Shown here in pieces: positions 37,864 to 45,813 of a stretch of 64,000 nt of DNA; the stretch's first letter is position 1; every line of letters starts with the position of its first letter. This stretch comes from Bradyrhizobium sp. CCBAU 53421 (GTDB taxonomy: Bacteria > Pseudomonadota > Alphaproteobacteria > Rhizobiales > Xanthobacteraceae), in NCBI RefSeq assembly GCF_015291625.1, contig NZ_CP030047.1, positions 1,302,001-1,366,000 of the forward strand, given 5' to 3'. The notes under the pieces were generated by a model, which saw only the letters and a list, made by a program, of their open reading frames with translations, ran no database searches and was not told where the DNA came from. The translations under genes were made by a program, and so were the position numbers.

Positions 37864-38223
37864 ATGCCGAAAATACTTCTCGCCGAAGACGACACCGATA
37901 TGCGCCGCTTCCTGGTCAAGGCGCTCGAAAATGCCGGTTTCAAGGTCTCTCCACACGATAACGGCATGTCGGCCTACCAGCGGCTGCGCGAGGAGCCGTT
38001 CGAAATGCTGCTGACCGACATCGTGATGCCCGAGATGGACGGCATCGAGCTGGCGCGTCGTGCCTCGGAACTCGATCCCGACATCAAGATCATGTTCATC
38101 ACCGGCTTCGCCGCGGTGGCCCTCAATTCCGATTCGGAGGCGCCGAAAAACGCCAAGGTGCTGGCCAAGCCAGTGCACCTCAGGGAATTGGTTAGCGAAG
38201 TGAATAAGTTGTTGGCGGCCTGA
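37864..38223 (+). CDS. cpdR: Single-domain response regulator CpdR
   Basis: The 119-residue protein is a receiver domain without an output domain. Acidic residues EDD at 8-10, phospho-accepting Asp52 in LLTDIVMPEMDG, Thr in MFITGF and Lys in VLAKPVHL are all present. In alphaproteobacteria CpdR acts in the cell cycle as an adaptor for ClpXP, phosphorylated through the CckA-ChpT relay. The sequence closely follows that family (MPKILLAEDDTDMRRFLVKALE). It starts at ATG 37864; the frame extends upstream into the non-coding gap. It stands alone before tRNA-Val. Confidence 0.9.
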   Translation: MPKILLAEDDTDMRRFLVKALENAGFKVSPHDNGMSAYQRLREEPFEMLLTDIVMPEMDGIELARRASELDPDIKIMFITGFAAVALNSDSEAPKNAKVLAKPVHLRELVSEVNKLLAA

Positions 38224-38302
38224 TTCGCCAAAAAACCTTCACTTTGCATCCTTGCCTGCCCCGTCCGGGTCCGTTATAGGGACCCGATCCAAACATGGCT
38301 TT

Positions 38303-38377
38303 GGGTGCGTAGCTCAGCGGGAGAGCACTACCTTGACATGGTAGGGGTCACAGGTTCGATCCCTGTCGCACCCACCA
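38303..38377 (+). tRNA. tRNA-Val (GAC)
   Basis: A complete cloverleaf folds from 38303 to 38377. The acceptor is GGGTGCG / CGCACCC, the anticodon stem CTACC / GGTAG with loop TTGACAT (anticodon GAC at 38335-38337), the T arm ACAGG-TTCGATC-CCTGT, discriminator A and an encoded CCA tail. Confidence 0.97.
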
Positions 38378-38819
38378 CGCTTCGCCCTGACGGGCTTCGC
38401 GTGGCGCAGCCGCGCGGAGACCTTCAGGTCGAAGCGTGTCCGGCGTAGCTTGAACGAAGTGAAAGCGAAGACGGACGACCACGCCGAAGCCCAACGGGCG
38501 AAGGCGGGCCTTTGGCCGCGAGCTTCGGCTCGGAAAGCCACGCCATGAAGGCGGGCTCCTGTTTCGCGTTCGTCGCGCGACTTTCTCCGCACACTCCGTC
38601 GTCCCCGGGACCCATACTCCGCGGCGGGTCTTGTGAACGGGACTCGTCGTTTCGGCATCACTCAACAACAACCATTCGTGGGTATGCGCGGGAGCCATGC
38701 TGAACCCAGACTGCCAGGAACTCATCCGGCCGTCCCTCGTTGCCGATCGAACCAACAATTAACGATTCGGCATTAGACAAAAGACTTTCACAGTCGGCGG
38801 TCTGTACCGAGAGGCTGAA
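38378..38819. other. Region downstream of tRNA-Val without a clear gene
   Basis: The 440 bases between the tRNA and the next small gene hold a hairpin (CGCTTCGCCCTGACGGGCTTCGCG) and long open frames on the minus strand that run into the tRNA. These look like chance frames in a high-GC stretch. No integrase or tRNA-end duplicate is visible within the window. Confidence 0.5.
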
Positions 38820-39107
38820 ATGAATTTCGTCAAGGTATTGCTTGTGCTCTTCGTGCTGTTGCTCGGATGCGCCGACCTCGCGACCACCAACAAGATTCTC
38901 GAGCTCGGGTTCAGTGAAGCGAATCCGTTCATGCACATGGCTCAGACATGGTTCGGAGCCTGGTGGATGATACCCAAACTGGGCCTGACGTTTGTCGTCA
39001 TGGCGCTGCTCTGGCGCAGCAAGAACGTTTTCAATATCGCCCTTGTCGCGGCGTTCTGCTCCACGCCCGTCATCAATAACGTCCTCCTTATCGCGGGCAC
39101 GATCTGA
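38820..39107 (+). CDS. Small membrane protein, DUF5658-like
   Basis: The 95-residue protein has three hydrophobic helices and the pattern CADLATTNKILELGFSEANPFMHM, a conserved Asp-Thr-Asn/Glu-Asn-Pro motif of small DUF5658-type membrane proteins, followed by WWMIPKLGLTF. Function not established for the family. The ATG at 38820 lies just after the sequence GAGAGGCTGAA. No operon partner is clear. Confidence 0.75.
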   Translation: MNFVKVLLVLFVLLLGCADLATTNKILELGFSEANPFMHMAQTWFGAWWMIPKLGLTFVVMALLWRSKNVFNIALVAAFCSTPVINNVLLIAGTI

Positions 39108-39240
39108 ACTTTTCGGATACGCGCGACTTGGCATAGCGGGCCTTGTTGCTTGCCACGTCCCAATCTCGGGGAATGCCGGCAGCGCTCTCTCGGCCGGATG
39201 CAGTGTGCGCATTTCGCGGCACCGATCACGGGGATTCATT

Positions 39241-39417
39241 TTGACGAAGGAGCAACTCGCTCGAGACGCCGCAGATGTTTTCCGGCTGCTGCGCGCGTTT
39301 CGCTCGATCAAGGATCGAACGACGCGGGGGCGCGTGATCGAGACTGTAGAGGCAATGGCTCAAGGCGCTGCAACCGGCAAAGCACGCGACGACAAGGCCG
39401 AGAAACCCGGCGCTTGA
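39241..39417 (+). CDS. Small soluble hypothetical protein (58 aa)
   Basis: A frame starting at TTG 39241 encodes 58 residues. The helix-rich N-terminal half is TKEQLARDAADVFRLLRAFR and the tail is Lys/Ala/Asp-rich (GKARDDKAEKPGA). It has even codon use like neighbouring genes and ends before a likely terminator. The start is weak and the function unknown; it could be a chance frame. Confidence 0.45.
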   Translation: MTKEQLARDAADVFRLLRAFRSIKDRTTRGRVIETVEAMAQGAATGKARDDKAEKPGA

Positions 39418-39476
39418 GCGACGTGCGGTCGCTGCCGCACAGCCACCTCGGCCTCACTCACGAATTCAGAAAGAAA

Positions 39477-39510
39477 GACCCCAGAGCGGGAAGCGCCGGG
39501 GTCGAGTTTT
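39477..39510 (+). terminator. Possible terminator after the 58-aa gene
   Basis: GACCCC (39477-39482) and GGGGTC (39498-39503) pair around an inner GC-rich loop, and TTTT follows at 39507-39510. The loop is 15 bases long, so this is moderately convincing. Confidence 0.5.
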
Positions 39511-39902
39511 CACTTGGAAGTTTTGGCGCTGTGATCAGCAGTGCCCTTGAACGCGGCACCACGCGAATGGACCGCGTCTGCACGCTACCGTCTCGCGGCG
39601 CTGTGACAACCCGCACGGCGCGCATGGGCCCAGTCGTTGCGGAGGCCAACTGGAGGCCCCGGCATGACCCATTTGAGGCATGCCATTTGTCACGAAATGA
39701 ATAAGCTGTTCGGCTTCGCATCAGCCTCGCGGCCCGGCAATCCGGCGGCGGATCTCCAGTGCCACCTCGATGGCATCCCCAGATGCCAGGGCGTGGCCGG
39801 CAATGCCCCGTAGAATCACGCCCGGGCTACTACGCGTCGCATTTCCGCGTTGGTGCTGATACCCGTTGGCAGCTCGTCGACCGGTCGACGTCTCCCGCTG
39901 TA

Positions 39903-40028
39903 TTGGAATTCACCGTGCACACCGCGCTGAGCCTGCTTTCGATCTGGCTGCTGATCAACATGTTGTTCGTCGTGGTGATGACGCCTCCCGACGACGCTCG
40001 TCGGCCTGAACCACGCGCCAACGATTGA
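39903..40028 (+). CDS. Possible small single-pass membrane protein (41 aa)
   Basis: A TTG at 39903 (or GTG at 39915) starts a 41-residue frame with one strong hydrophobic helix (TALSLLSIWLLINMLFVVVM), followed by a polar tail TPPDDARRPEPRAND. The frame continues upstream to 39759 with no hydrophobic content. Helix-plus-tail micro-proteins are common in these genomes, but I cannot confirm this one. Confidence 0.4.
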   Translation: MEFTVHTALSLLSIWLLINMLFVVVMTPPDDARRPEPRAND

Positions 40029-40138
40029 TCGTCACCCAACGGCTTCAAGGAAAGCTCGGGGGAGGTCGTCGCTCGCGCGGTGTGTGACCGATCTGGCGCT
40101 CAGCCAGGCAACGACCATCGGTCCGCAGGAAAGACCGG

Positions 40139-40975
40139 TCAGTGCTGCAGGCTCCTGCCACTCCAGGGTGAGGGCCGCGCCGGCGCGGCCGCGGCGCCGA
40201 CCAGCGGACGCCGATTCCAGTCCAGCACGGAGTCGCTGTGCAACTGCTCGACGACCCACAGGAAATAGACCGAGGCGGGAATGCCGATCAGGTCGAACAC
40301 CAGCATCGAGCCGCTGCCGTGCGTCGTGGCATCGATGAGATGGATCAAGCCGCAGCTGAAGAATACGCCGGCCAGCGCGGTCCCCGACAGCGACCAGACA
40401 CCGGTCGCGAGATAGCGGCGCACCTGATGATCAGCCAGATACCAGCCGACCAGGCCGTAGGTCACGGTCACGAACACATTGGCGTAGAACGTGGCGGAGG
40501 CAACGTCGATCCAGCTGCTCGGATTTGCCGCGCGCGCGGCAAGATCGGCCGACGTGCAAAAGAACGGAACGTTTGCTCCGGGCTGAGCCATCGCCCAAGC
40601 TGCCAGCCAGCCTGCCGTGATGGCGAAGCCGCCGACCAGCAACACCGCGCGATGCGGCGAGACCGCCATCAGTCGCTCGCCCTGACCGCCTAATATCGTC
40701 TCGAACCGCAGGAACACGAAGGTGAGGCCTGCCGGCAGCCCGAGCAGGGTGACGGCGAGCATCGACCAGGTCACGCCTTCGCCCCGCAGCACCTGGAAGC
40801 CGTGCACGAGATGATGCGGGCCGCAGCTTGCAGCCATCATCGAAAATCCGATGCCGAAGCGGGACCAGCCGCGGTATCGATGCAGACTGACCGTTTCCCA
40901 GGCCGACAATAGCCCAAGGCCCGCGTAAGCCAGCCCGATCGCCAGATTGCTGAGACCGATGACGAGATACATCAT
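40139..40975 (-). CDS. Polytopic membrane protein with two ethylene-receptor-like copper-site modules
   Basis: The 278-residue protein has about seven helices and an internal duplication. Module 1 (residues 1-95) has SNLAIGLAYAGLGLL, then ASCGPHHLVHG and LLGLPAGLTFVFLRFE. Module 2 (160-265) has ANVFVTVTYGLVGWYL, FFSCGLIHLID and LIGIPASVYFLWVVEQ. Each gives Asn-x6-Tyr, then Cys-x3-His (N10/Y17/C51/H55 and N166/Y173/C208/H212). In plant ETR1 the copper/ethylene site is D25, Y32, C65 and H69 in helices 1-2. The Asp is Asn in both copies. It is encoded by an ATG overlapping the stop of the upstream GGDEF/EAL gene, so it is probably its input. The homology was judged by eye and not tested. Confidence 0.75.
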   Translation of the reverse strand: MMYLVIGLSNLAIGLAYAGLGLLSAWETVSLHRYRGWSRFGIGFSMMAASCGPHHLVHGFQVLRGEGVTWSMLAVTLLGLPAGLTFVFLRFETILGGQGERLMAVSPHRAVLLVGGFAITAGWLAAWAMAQPGANVPFFCTSADLAARAANPSSWIDVASATFYANVFVTVTYGLVGWYLADHQVRRYLATGVWSLSGTALAGVFFSCGLIHLIDATTHGSGSMLVFDLIGIPASVYFLWVVEQLHSDSVLDWNRRPLVGAAAAPARPSPWSGRSLQH

Positions 40976-42546
40976 CGCGAGACCGTCGCCTTGGTGCCCA
41001 TGGGAGCCCCGATGTGATCAAGGAATTCGTCGATGAAATAATGATGGCCGCGGCGCACCGGTCCTTCCACGGGTTGCGCGGCGTGCAGCGCGCGTCCCGA
41101 GCTCGGATGCCAGAGTGCCTTGGTCAGCATCGGCGCGATCTGATCGGGTGCAACGGGCCGCGAAAAGAAATAGCCCTGCGCAACGTCGCAACCCATCCGG
41201 AGCAGCATTGCGGCCTGCTCGCTCCTTTCCACGCCCTCGGCGATGGTGTGCTTGCCCATCGCATAAGCGAGGCTGAGGATCGACGACACGATCGCCGTGT
41301 CGCCGGGCTCGCTGCTGAGACCGTCGATGAAGCTGCGGTCGATCTTCAACACTTCGGCCGGCATGTCGCGCAGGCGCGACAGCGATGAGTGCTCGGTGCC
41401 GAAATCGTCGATCGCGACGAACACGCCGAGCTGCCGGATCTGATCGAGCACCTGGACGACCTCCTCCGGGGCGCTCATCATGACGCTTTCGGTGATTTCG
41501 AGACACAGCGCGGTCGGATCGACATTGGTGTCGGCGAGGACCTGGCGGAGCTCCTGGATGAAGGTCGGCTCCGCGATCTCGCGGGGCGACATGTTCACGG
41601 TCATCGCCAGCGGGCAACCCGGCATCAGCCTCGTCCACTCGGTGAGCTGGCGGCAGGACTCCTGCAATACCTGCCGTCCGATCTTGACGATCAGCCCACA
41701 TTCCTCGGCGACGGGGATGAAGTCGGCGGGCGAGATGATGCCGCGCTCGGGATGCCGCCAGCGCACCAGCGCCTCGACGCCGACGACGCATCCATCCTTC
41801 AGGCGCACCTGCGGCTGATACTCCACGAACAGCTGTGATTCCCGTAGCGCCGCCCGCAAGTCGGATTCGATTTGAACGCGCTTCTCGGCGCGCGCATGCA
41901 GCTCGTCGTTGAACTCAGCCAGCCGCGCACGGCCGCGGACCTTTGCCGCGTAGAGCGCGGTGTCCGCCTCGCGCAGCAATTGCTCGGCGGGCTTCGTGCC
42001 GGGCTTGCAGTGCGCGAGCCCGACGCTTGCCGAGACCACGACCTCCTTGCCGGAGAGCAGGATCGGTTCCGCCAGGGCGCTGAGGATCCGCCTGCCGAGT
42101 TCCGCTCCGGAGGAGTCCGAGGCGCGCGGATGCAGAACGACCATCTCGTCGCCGCCGAACCGGCTCGCCGTATCTTCCGGTCCAAGACAGCCCAGGATGC
42201 GCCGGGCCATTTCGGACAGCACCTTGTCGCCGCTGCTATGGCCGAGTGAATCGTTGACGAGCTTGAAGTTGTCGAGATCGACGAACAAAACCGCGATCCG
42301 CGCGCCGTCATCGGCTTCGCGCGCCAGTTCATGATCAAGCCGCTCGAGCAGCAGGCTGCGGGTCGGAAGGCCGGTCAGCTGGTCGTGAGCGGCCGTGTGC
42401 ATCAGGCGTGCAATGACGCCGCGCAGGCGCTCGATCTCCGAGTTTGTTCCGAGAGATGGAACAACGGAGTCACGCTCGACGCCCGAATGTTGTTCCCTGA
42501 TCGCAGTCCCGATTCGTATTGGGATATTCGGCCGCAGCCCAGCCAT
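40972..42546 (-). CDS. Diguanylate cyclase/phosphodiesterase (GGDEF-EAL) protein
   Basis: The 524-residue protein (ATG 42546; a TTG at 42603 is further upstream) has a short N-terminal coiled coil (NSEIERLRGVIARLMHTAAHDQLTGLPTR) and no other sensor domain. A GGDEF domain follows, with RFGGDEMVVLHP, where the last Phe is Met. Then comes an EAL domain with most catalytic residues: GVEALVRWRHP, NMSPREI, LEITES, AIDDFGTEHSSLSRL, VLKIDRSFI, IAEGVE and QGYFFSRP. It may act mainly as a c-di-GMP phosphodiesterase. The membrane protein gene overlaps its stop by four bases, supporting a shared signalling unit. Confidence 0.92.
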   Translation of the reverse strand: MAGLRPNIPIRIGTAIREQHSGVERDSVVPSLGTNSEIERLRGVIARLMHTAAHDQLTGLPTRSLLLERLDHELAREADDGARIAVLFVDLDNFKLVNDSLGHSSGDKVLSEMARRILGCLGPEDTASRFGGDEMVVLHPRASDSSGAELGRRILSALAEPILLSGKEVVVSASVGLAHCKPGTKPAEQLLREADTALYAAKVRGRARLAEFNDELHARAEKRVQIESDLRAALRESQLFVEYQPQVRLKDGCVVGVEALVRWRHPERGIISPADFIPVAEECGLIVKIGRQVLQESCRQLTEWTRLMPGCPLAMTVNMSPREIAEPTFIQELRQVLADTNVDPTALCLEITESVMMSAPEEVVQVLDQIRQLGVFVAIDDFGTEHSSLSRLRDMPAEVLKIDRSFIDGLSSEPGDTAIVSSILSLAYAMGKHTIAEGVERSEQAAMLLRMGCDVAQGYFFSRPVAPDQIAPMLTKALWHPSSGRALHAAQPVEGPVRRGHHYFIDEFLDHIGAPMGTKATVSR

Positions 42547-42762
42547 TCCCGTCCCCACTACCACTATAATATCCGGCGACGGTAGGCAGTTTGGAGTTTG
42601 CAAAAGGTTGCGTGAAGGCTGCTCGCGACTTTTGCGCGATAACGATTTGCAAGATGGTTACAAATCTACGACGGGCGCGCGATCCATTTGTTGCGACTTT
42701 CGTCGAGGGACCGTGGGCATGAGCGAAGCCCGCGCGCAATGCGGCGGGCTTCTGCTTGATCG

Positions 42763-43194
42763 TTACCAATGGTGCCAGCGATGATGCCAGCGCGGGTAGC
42801 CGCCGCGATAATACGCGTATGCCGGCCGCACCACGTGACGATAGCGGTAGCCGTAATAGCCCGGCTGGTATCCGCTGTAATATGTCGTGGTGTATCCGCC
42901 GCCCCAGCGATACGGCGCGTAGCCGTAGTCGTCATCATAGCCGTAGGCGCCGTAACCGGGCGCATAATAGGCGGGTGCGTAGCCATAGCCGTACCCGGGA
43001 TAGCCATAGCCGTAGCCGTAGCCGGGGCCCCAGCCATAGGCCGACGAGGCGATGCCGCCGACCACGGCGCCGGCGATCAATCCGCCCGCGAGCGCGGGGC
43101 CGAACCCGCCGCGCGCTTCGGCGGGGGTCGGGGCCGCGACAGCGCTCACCCCAAGCCCACCGACTGTTGCAAGAACAAGGGCTGTCTTCCTCAT
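42763..43194 (-). CDS. Secreted Gly/Tyr-rich hypothetical protein
   Basis: The 143-residue protein has a signal peptide (ALVLATVGGLGVSAVAAPTPAEA), a short Gly/Ala hydrophobic stretch (GPALAGGLIAGAVVGGIASSAYG) and a Gly-Tyr-Pro repeat region (YGYGYPGYGYGYAP). It ends in YPRWHHRWHHW, a His/Trp-rich tail. GY-rich exported proteins of this kind are common in Rhizobiales; the function is unknown. The short tail could bind metal. Confidence 0.75.
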   Translation of the reverse strand: MRKTALVLATVGGLGVSAVAAPTPAEARGGFGPALAGGLIAGAVVGGIASSAYGWGPGYGYGYGYPGYGYGYAPAYYAPGYGAYGYDDDYGYAPYRWGGGYTTTYYSGYQPGYYGYRYRHVVRPAYAYYRGGYPRWHHRWHHW

Positions 43195-43546
43195 GGGAAT
43201 GCTCCTCCATCATGGTTGCTCAGCCGGTCAACGGCACTGGCGGGCATTGGTTGCTGTCGCAGTGCGTCTGCAGAAGCTGGCAACCGGTTCCCCAAGTGGG
43301 ACCCGACACGGCTCACGATGACCCCGTCGCAGTTCCCCGGCACGAAATGTCGCGCCGTGCTTGTGTCGAGGAACGGCGCGGGCGGCGGCGTCGTTTTCTT
43401 GCAAGCCAGGTTCGCGGACTAGTCGCGTACGTCATGCCGCAGCTTTCGTCGGCGGTCTAGGACAGCGGCCGCGGCGGAGAGAGCACCAGCCATTGGCACC
43501 AGCTTTCGCGAACCGAACAGCCGCCAAACTTCAGGAGGAATCGGCA
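43195..43546. other. Divergent intergenic region
   Basis: The 352 bases between the Gly/Tyr-rich gene and the TTGQ-rich gene should hold two promoters. An AGGAGGAA ribosome site at 43533-43540 precedes the second. I found no convincing -35/-10 pair or palindrome. Confidence 0.45.
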
Positions 43547-45217
43547 ATGCACAGCAAGATCATCAAGAGCAAGTTTCTGCTGACGACAGCCGCGCTGCTG
43601 GCCGGCGTCAGTCTCGCATCGGCGCAGGGCATGCGCGAAGGTGGCGGCGGAAGCGTCGGCGCCGGAGCTAGCGAACGCGCGCCGTCCGCGGGCCCGTCAG
43701 CCGGACGTTCCGGCGGCGCGATGCATGAGAGTCCGGGCGCGTCGCGCAGCGAAGGCATGACGGTCGGCCGTGGCGAGGGCGGCGCACGCGAACGCGGTCG
43801 AGCTGAAGGCCAGATGGGCCGCGGCTCAGCCGAGCGCGGCGATAGCATGCGCGGCCAGACCACCGGGCAGGCCCGCGAAAGCGGCCGCGCCGAGCAGCGA
43901 GGCGGAGGACAGATTCAGCGCAGTCAGGACCGGCAGCAGCAGACCGTCGGCCAGGGCCGAAGCCAGCGCGAGCAGATGGGCCGCTCTGAGTCCCATGAAC
44001 GCGGCAGCGCCACCACGCGGCAAAGCCAGCAGCAGCAAGAGAACCGCGCCAATACCGCCAACCGCAGCCAAGGCACCACGACCGGTCAGAGCACCGAGCA
44101 GCGCAAGGGCGCGAACTCGACGACCGGCCAGAGCACAAGCGCGAGACAGAACCAGAGCCCAGCAACGGGCCAGAATACGAAAGCCGGCCCGACCACCGGC
44201 GCGGCTACCCAGCCCGGCACGACGCAGGGCCAGGTCAACTCCGGCGCCAAGTCCGGGCAGATCAATTCCGGACAGACCACCGGACAGGCCAATACATCGG
44301 CCCAGACCCAGTCGAACGCCGCGGTCCAGACCCAGGCCGGGCGCATCGTGACGGCCGAGCAGCAAAGCACGATCCAGCGCTCCGTGCTGTCGGCACGCAA
44401 CGCGCCGCGCATCAACGTCAACGCGATCAACTTCGCGGTCGATCCGGGCGTGGTGGTGCCGCGCAGGTTCAACGCCGTGTCGGTCTCCGCCTATCCGGCG
44501 CTGATCGATGCGTTCCCCTACTATCGCGACGACAGCTTCTTCGTCGTCGAGGATGAAGTCGTATTCCTCGATCGCGATCGACGAGTCGTCGACGTGGTCC
44601 CGGTTGGACCGCGGACGCGCTTCAGCCACCGTCACAGCAGCCATGATAGCTATGCGATGATGGACCTGAACCCGCAGCAGATCCGCGAGGTGCAGCAGGT
44701 GCTGATCGAACGCGGCTTGCTGGTCGGCGAGGCCGACGGCGTGCTCGGATCGCGGACCCGCGAGGCGTTGATCACGTTCCAGCGTCGGCAGGGCATCACG
44801 ACAAGCGGCAGCGTCGACACGCGCACGGTTGCCGCATTGGGCCTGTCGGATCGGATCGGCGAGGGCGCGCGACGAGAGCCGTCGACGGTCGGCCAGGGCG
44901 GAAGACAGCAGCCTGCCGAGCAGAACGCGACCGGACCAGAGAGGGACGGACAGACCACCGGTCAGGCGAGCCCGCAGAACCAGTCGACGTCCGGCCAGGC
45001 CGAACGTCAGCCGTCGGCTCAGCCGCAGGCCCAGCAGCACAATACGACCGGCCAGGCCGCGCCGCGGAGCCAGTCCACGGTCGGACAAGGCAGCGGCAGC
45101 CAGCCGGGTGCTGGTCGGGACACCCAATCCAGCCAGCCTGACCAGAACAGCAATCCGCCATCGTCCGGTGCGGGCCAGAGCACGCAGATGCCTGCGCAAA
45201 ACTCCGACCGGAAATAG
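43547..45217 (+). CDS. Secreted low-complexity TTGQ-repeat protein with peptidoglycan-binding domain
   Basis: The 556-residue protein has a signal peptide (residues 1-28, ending SLASAQG). A ~240-residue low-complexity region of Gln, Gly, Ser, Thr and Arg follows, with repeated TTGQ units. The central region INVNAINFAVDPGVVVPRRFNAVSV...FPYYRDDSFFVVEDEVVFLDRD looks folded (RcnB-like or a beta-strand unit). A PG_binding_1 domain comes next (LNPQQIREVQQVLIERGLLVGEADGVLGSRTREALITFQRRQGI), and a second Gln-rich tail ends the protein. It is probably a periplasmic or cell-wall-associated protein. The start at ATG 43547 follows AGGAGGAA. Confidence 0.75.
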   Translation: MHSKIIKSKFLLTTAALLAGVSLASAQGMREGGGGSVGAGASERAPSAGPSAGRSGGAMHESPGASRSEGMTVGRGEGGARERGRAEGQMGRGSAERGDSMRGQTTGQARESGRAEQRGGGQIQRSQDRQQQTVGQGRSQREQMGRSESHERGSATTRQSQQQQENRANTANRSQGTTTGQSTEQRKGANSTTGQSTSARQNQSPATGQNTKAGPTTGAATQPGTTQGQVNSGAKSGQINSGQTTGQANTSAQTQSNAAVQTQAGRIVTAEQQSTIQRSVLSARNAPRINVNAINFAVDPGVVVPRRFNAVSVSAYPALIDAFPYYRDDSFFVVEDEVVFLDRDRRVVDVVPVGPRTRFSHRHSSHDSYAMMDLNPQQIREVQQVLIERGLLVGEADGVLGSRTREALITFQRRQGITTSGSVDTRTVAALGLSDRIGEGARREPSTVGQGGRQQPAEQNATGPERDGQTTGQASPQNQSTSGQAERQPSAQPQAQQHNTTGQAAPRSQSTVGQGSGSQPGAGRDTQSSQPDQNSNPPSSGAGQSTQMPAQNSDRK

Positions 45218-45248
45218 GATATTGGAGTCAGAAACGGGATATTGGTGG

Positions 45249-45280
45249 AAGAGCCCCGCTGCAGAGCGGGGCTCTTTTCT
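45249..45280 (+). terminator. Rho-independent terminator after the TTGQ-repeat gene
   Basis: AAGAGCCCCGC and GCGGGGCTCTT form an 11-bp stem with loop TGCAGA, followed by TTCT. It lies about 30 bases after the stop codon at 45217. Confidence 0.85.
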
Positions 45281-45378
45281 TGAGGCATCGTGAAGGCGAT
45301 CTGGCGCGTGCCTTCCGTCAGGGGGCGTGTCAAAGTGTGATCACGGCTTTGCCGGATGCGGCGGAGGGAGAAGCTGCA

Positions 45379-45813
45379 GTGCTCGATCATATCCTGAAGT
45401 TCATGACGCTCGGGACCATCATCGTCGGCATCACCGCGATCTACACGGCGCTGCACACCAACAACCGGCGTCTGGGAGCCGATATCTTCCTCAGATATTC
45501 CGAGCGCATCTCCGATCTGCGGCGTCGCCTGCCAACGGCGGCTTTCCATGACGAGGGCGATGGCAGCACCGTTGAGATGACGCCGGACGAGCGGCGGATC
45601 GTGCATGAAGTCATCTTCTCGATATTCGAGCTCTATGAGCTCAAGGTGCATGGCTTCGTCCCGCCGGGAATCTGGAGGATCAGGGAGCCCGACATCGAGA
45701 GGGTGCTCTCGCTGCCGGTCTTCCAGCAGGAGTTGGCGGTTGTGCACGGCAGGTTCGCGAAGCATCCGCGCTTTGCGGCATGGCTCGATGGGATCGGGCA
45801 AGGCAAGGCATAG
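45379..45813 (+). CDS. Hypothetical protein with N-terminal membrane helix
   Basis: A GTG at 45379, preceded by GGAGGGAG, starts a 144-residue protein. It has an N-terminal helix (HILKFMTLGTIIVGITAIYTAL) and a soluble helical part (LRYSERISDLRRRLP; RRIVHEVIFSIFELYELKVHGFVPPGIWRIREPDIERVLSLPVFQQELAVVHGRF). I recognise no named family; the layout is that of small anchored proteins with a helical bundle. No operon partner. Confidence 0.65.
   Translation: MLDHILKFMTLGTIIVGITAIYTALHTNNRRLGADIFLRYSERISDLRRRLPTAAFHDEGDGSTVEMTPDERRIVHEVIFSIFELYELKVHGFVPPGIWRIREPDIERVLSLPVFQQELAVVHGRFAKHPRFAAWLDGIGQGKA

Noticed and set aside
38348..38758. Minus-strand frame reaching into tRNA-Val
   Set aside because: It overlaps the tRNA, has no recognisable features and no ribosome site; likely spurious.
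38303..38820. tRNA-Val as an integration site for a mobile island
   Set aside because: No integrase, no duplicated tRNA 3' end and no compositional shift in the window.
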